DNA from: Planococcus sp. PAMC 21323
GTDB lineage: Bacteria; Bacillota; Bacilli; Bacillales_A; Planococcaceae
NCBI RefSeq assembly: GCF_000785555.1
Contig: NZ_CP009129.1
Location: forward strand, 496,001 to 560,000
DNA: 64,000 nucleotides
Reading direction: 5' to 3'
A program made the position numbers and the translations under genes. The notes under the pieces were generated by a model. The model saw only the letters and a list, made by a program, of their open reading frames with translations. It did no database searches and was not told the DNA's origin. Shown here piece after piece: positions 62,469 to 64,000 of the stretch; the stretch's first letter is position 1; each line of letters starts with the position of its first letter.

Positions 62469-62619
62469 ATGCTTTTAATATTTAATTTAATAACTTTAAT
62501 TATTAAAATGACTAAAGTAGTAAAGTTAATACATATAATAAAGATATGGTAAAATTATGAAATGATGATAACCATTAATCAGCATCGAATTTACTTTTAA
62601 AGAATATAGAGGTGAAGAT

Positions 62620-64000
62620 ATGAAACAGGAATTGGTACATATGCGAGACAAATTGAATAATATCAGCAAACGAAATCGTTCGATCCGTTTGTTGAAGCTT
62701 TACGATAAATGGAGTTTTGATTTGATGCGTAGCTCACCTGAAATCGTTGAAGGAATAGTGGAAGGCATAAAAAGGAAGTCGACAAAGTCTTTCTCTTTAC
62801 TAACAAAAGAGGAAGAAAGAGATACTGCGAATATGAGAAAACTGACGACGCTCTATAGAAATATAAAAGGCATTGAAGATGAGACAGGTGTTCATGATTT
62901 TTACTTAGGAACACCTTTTGTTTCTGGTACTTTCTCAGATGGGACGTTCTTCCAAGCGCCTCTATTCCTTTACCCTGTTCGTTTGGAAAAGGGGGCAATC
63001 AACCGGCAGACGTTTGAATTGAAAAAAGATGAGGGTGAGCCAATTCTCAACCGGACTTTATTTTTGGCTTTCAAGAAAATAGATCAATTGCGCTTTTCAG
63101 AAGAGTGGATGGATGAAGCGCAAGAAGTGGCATCAAAAGGAGATGCAGAAATCCAGTCTTTTCTGGAAAGATTTCAATTAGCTTTTACACAAGAATCTGC
63201 TGGTTATGAATCTTTAAGAGAATACAAAGTGGATAATATTCCCCCAAAGAGCCAGTTGAAACTCACAAAGAATGCTATCATTGGCCATTTCCCACAGGGG
63301 AGTTCTTCGCTTGTTCGCGATTATGATCAATTGATTGATCTGAGTGAAACGAGCAATTTGTCGTTAATTGGTGATCTTCTAGATCCTGAAAATGCAGCAA
63401 TAATGGAAAGTGATTGGGATGCTCAAAAGTCAGAGCCAGAAGACATCCGTGAGTTTAATCGTCTGTATCTGTTGAACACTGATGGTTCCCAGGAAGAAAT
63501 TTTGAAAGAAGCCCGCTACAAAAAAGGATTGGCGGTTCATGGTCCACCAGGAACGGGGAAATCACAGGTAATTGTCAATCTGATTACAGACGCCCTCCAT
63601 CATAAGAAGAGAATTCTCGTAGTGTGCCAAAAAAGGGCTGCTTTGGATGTCGTCTACCAGCGACTCCATAGTCTCGACTTAACCGGTTATACCGCTTTGA
63701 TACACGACGAAAATCAAGACAGAAAAGCACTTTATGGAAAAATAAATGATACCCTCTCGTATTCCTTAAATTACGAACAGGGATGGAAGCAAAATTTGCG
63801 GACTACGTCTCAGAAACTTGAGCAGCAGGAAATGGAACTAAATAATATTGCTGTTGGGCTGCATTCGAAAGATGAAGTTGGACTATCGTTGTATGATTTA
63901 TATAGTAGAACCAAAAGTACAGGGGATATTGAAGCTTTCATCGTAGTCGATTCAGCTGCGAATGAGTTGAATGCTGAAAACTTGGAAGAAATTTTGGCAA
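62620..64000 (+). CDS. SF1-type helicase/ATPase, 3' partial
   Basis: Open from ATG 62620 (AGAGGTGAAG upstream) to the window end, 460 codons without a stop. The N-terminal region (RDKLNNISKRNRSIRLLKLY, then TPFVSGTFSDGTFFQAPLFL and YPVRLEK) resembles the DUF4011-type head of large SF1 helicases, including the RNRLL.. start. The Walker A is HGPPGTGKSQVIVNLI (about residues 307-322), followed by VVCQKRAALDVVYQRL (motif Ia). Such proteins often end in a nuclease domain and occur in defence islands; the rest lies beyond 64000. Confidence 0.8.
   Translation, partial: MKQELVHMRDKLNNISKRNRSIRLLKLYDKWSFDLMRSSPEIVEGIVEGIKRKSTKSFSLLTKEEERDTANMRKLTTLYRNIKGIEDETGVHDFYLGTPFVSGTFSDGTFFQAPLFLYPVRLEKGAINRQTFELKKDEGEPILNRTLFLAFKKIDQLRFSEEWMDEAQEVASKGDAEIQSFLERFQLAFTQESAGYESLREYKVDNIPPKSQLKLTKNAIIGHFPQGSSSLVRDYDQLIDLSETSNLSLIGDLLDPENAAIMESDWDAQKSEPEDIREFNRLYLLNTDGSQEEILKEARYKKGLAVHGPPGTGKSQVIVNLITDALHHKKRILVVCQKRAALDVVYQRLHSLDLTGYTALIHDENQDRKALYGKINDTLSYSLNYEQGWKQNLRTTSQKLEQQEMELNNIAVGLHSKDEVGLSLYDLYSRTKSTGDIEAFIVVDSAANELNAENLEEILA

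Noticed and set aside
62663..62998. Minus-strand 111-codon frame
   Set aside because: It is antisense to the open helicase frame that starts at 62620, which has family motifs.

Overview
The window looks like chromosome of a low-to-moderate GC Gram-positive of the order Bacillales, most likely Planococcaceae (Planococcus/Planomicrobium-like). This rests on Bacillus-type ribosome binding sites, lipoprotein signals, a sigma-W-type promoter before a flotillin gene, a maltose/alpha-glucoside cluster, a YfiBC-like heterodimeric ABC exporter and IS256/IS3/IS21 relics. The genus is an inference; no rRNA or marker gene is present.

Region 1 (1-26 kb) is mostly housekeeping or core-like. It holds the 3' part of an alpha-glucoside uptake cluster (binding protein, two permeases, LacI regulator, GH13 glucosidase), a MEDS-domain sensor, a DUF4385 protein, a TIGR01777 epimerase, a truncated sigma-like protein and a MarR-ABC-ABC exporter operon. 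It continues with a CPBP protease, a penicillin-binding protein paralogue lacking its catalytic residues, a MerR regulator with two CorC/HlyC-type proteins whose Shine-Dalgarno and start codon are bridged by a hairpin, a flotillin, a short-chain fatty acid transporter and an Ltp-repeat lipoprotein. Two kinds of 21-nt periodic non-coding array (6.5 kb and 20.1-20.4 kb) and three long imperfect palindromic elements lie between these genes.

Region 2 (26-41 kb) is a defence island. It starts with an AT-rich, translationally coupled three-gene unit: two dynamin-like GTPases and a tail-anchored coiled-coil protein. A YefM/YoeB-type toxin-antitoxin pair follows, then a type I restriction-modification system (hsdR, hsdM, hsdS) and a DUF6119/TIGR04141-type gene cut in two by a 1341-bp IS256-family element. 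Removing the element and one copy of its 8-bp target duplication restores a 561-codon reading frame.

Region 3 (41-61 kb) is an accessory array. About 17 complete or partial copies of an unrecognised ~160-180 bp non-coding repeat all point the same way and separate single genes or small operons. These are a PD-(D/E)XK nuclease operon, a DUF4839 lipoprotein, DUF4126, a FadR-like regulator with a fatty-acid hydroxylase, a PQQ-type sugar dehydrogenase lipoprotein, a SWIM protein and a DUF262/HNH protein. Each repeat carries a terminator-like hairpin whose stem covaries between copies, and related sequences at its two ends form inverted repeats. IS21 relics, an intact IS3-family element with a frameshift signal, two decayed nuclease genes and a P450 fragment lie in the same stretch. 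A second identical IS256 copy (61.1-62.5 kb) is followed by the start of a large SF1-type helicase that runs off the window.

The two best candidates for an undescribed system are the dynamin-pair plus tail-anchored protein operon and the same-orientation covarying repeat array that punctuates the accessory genes.
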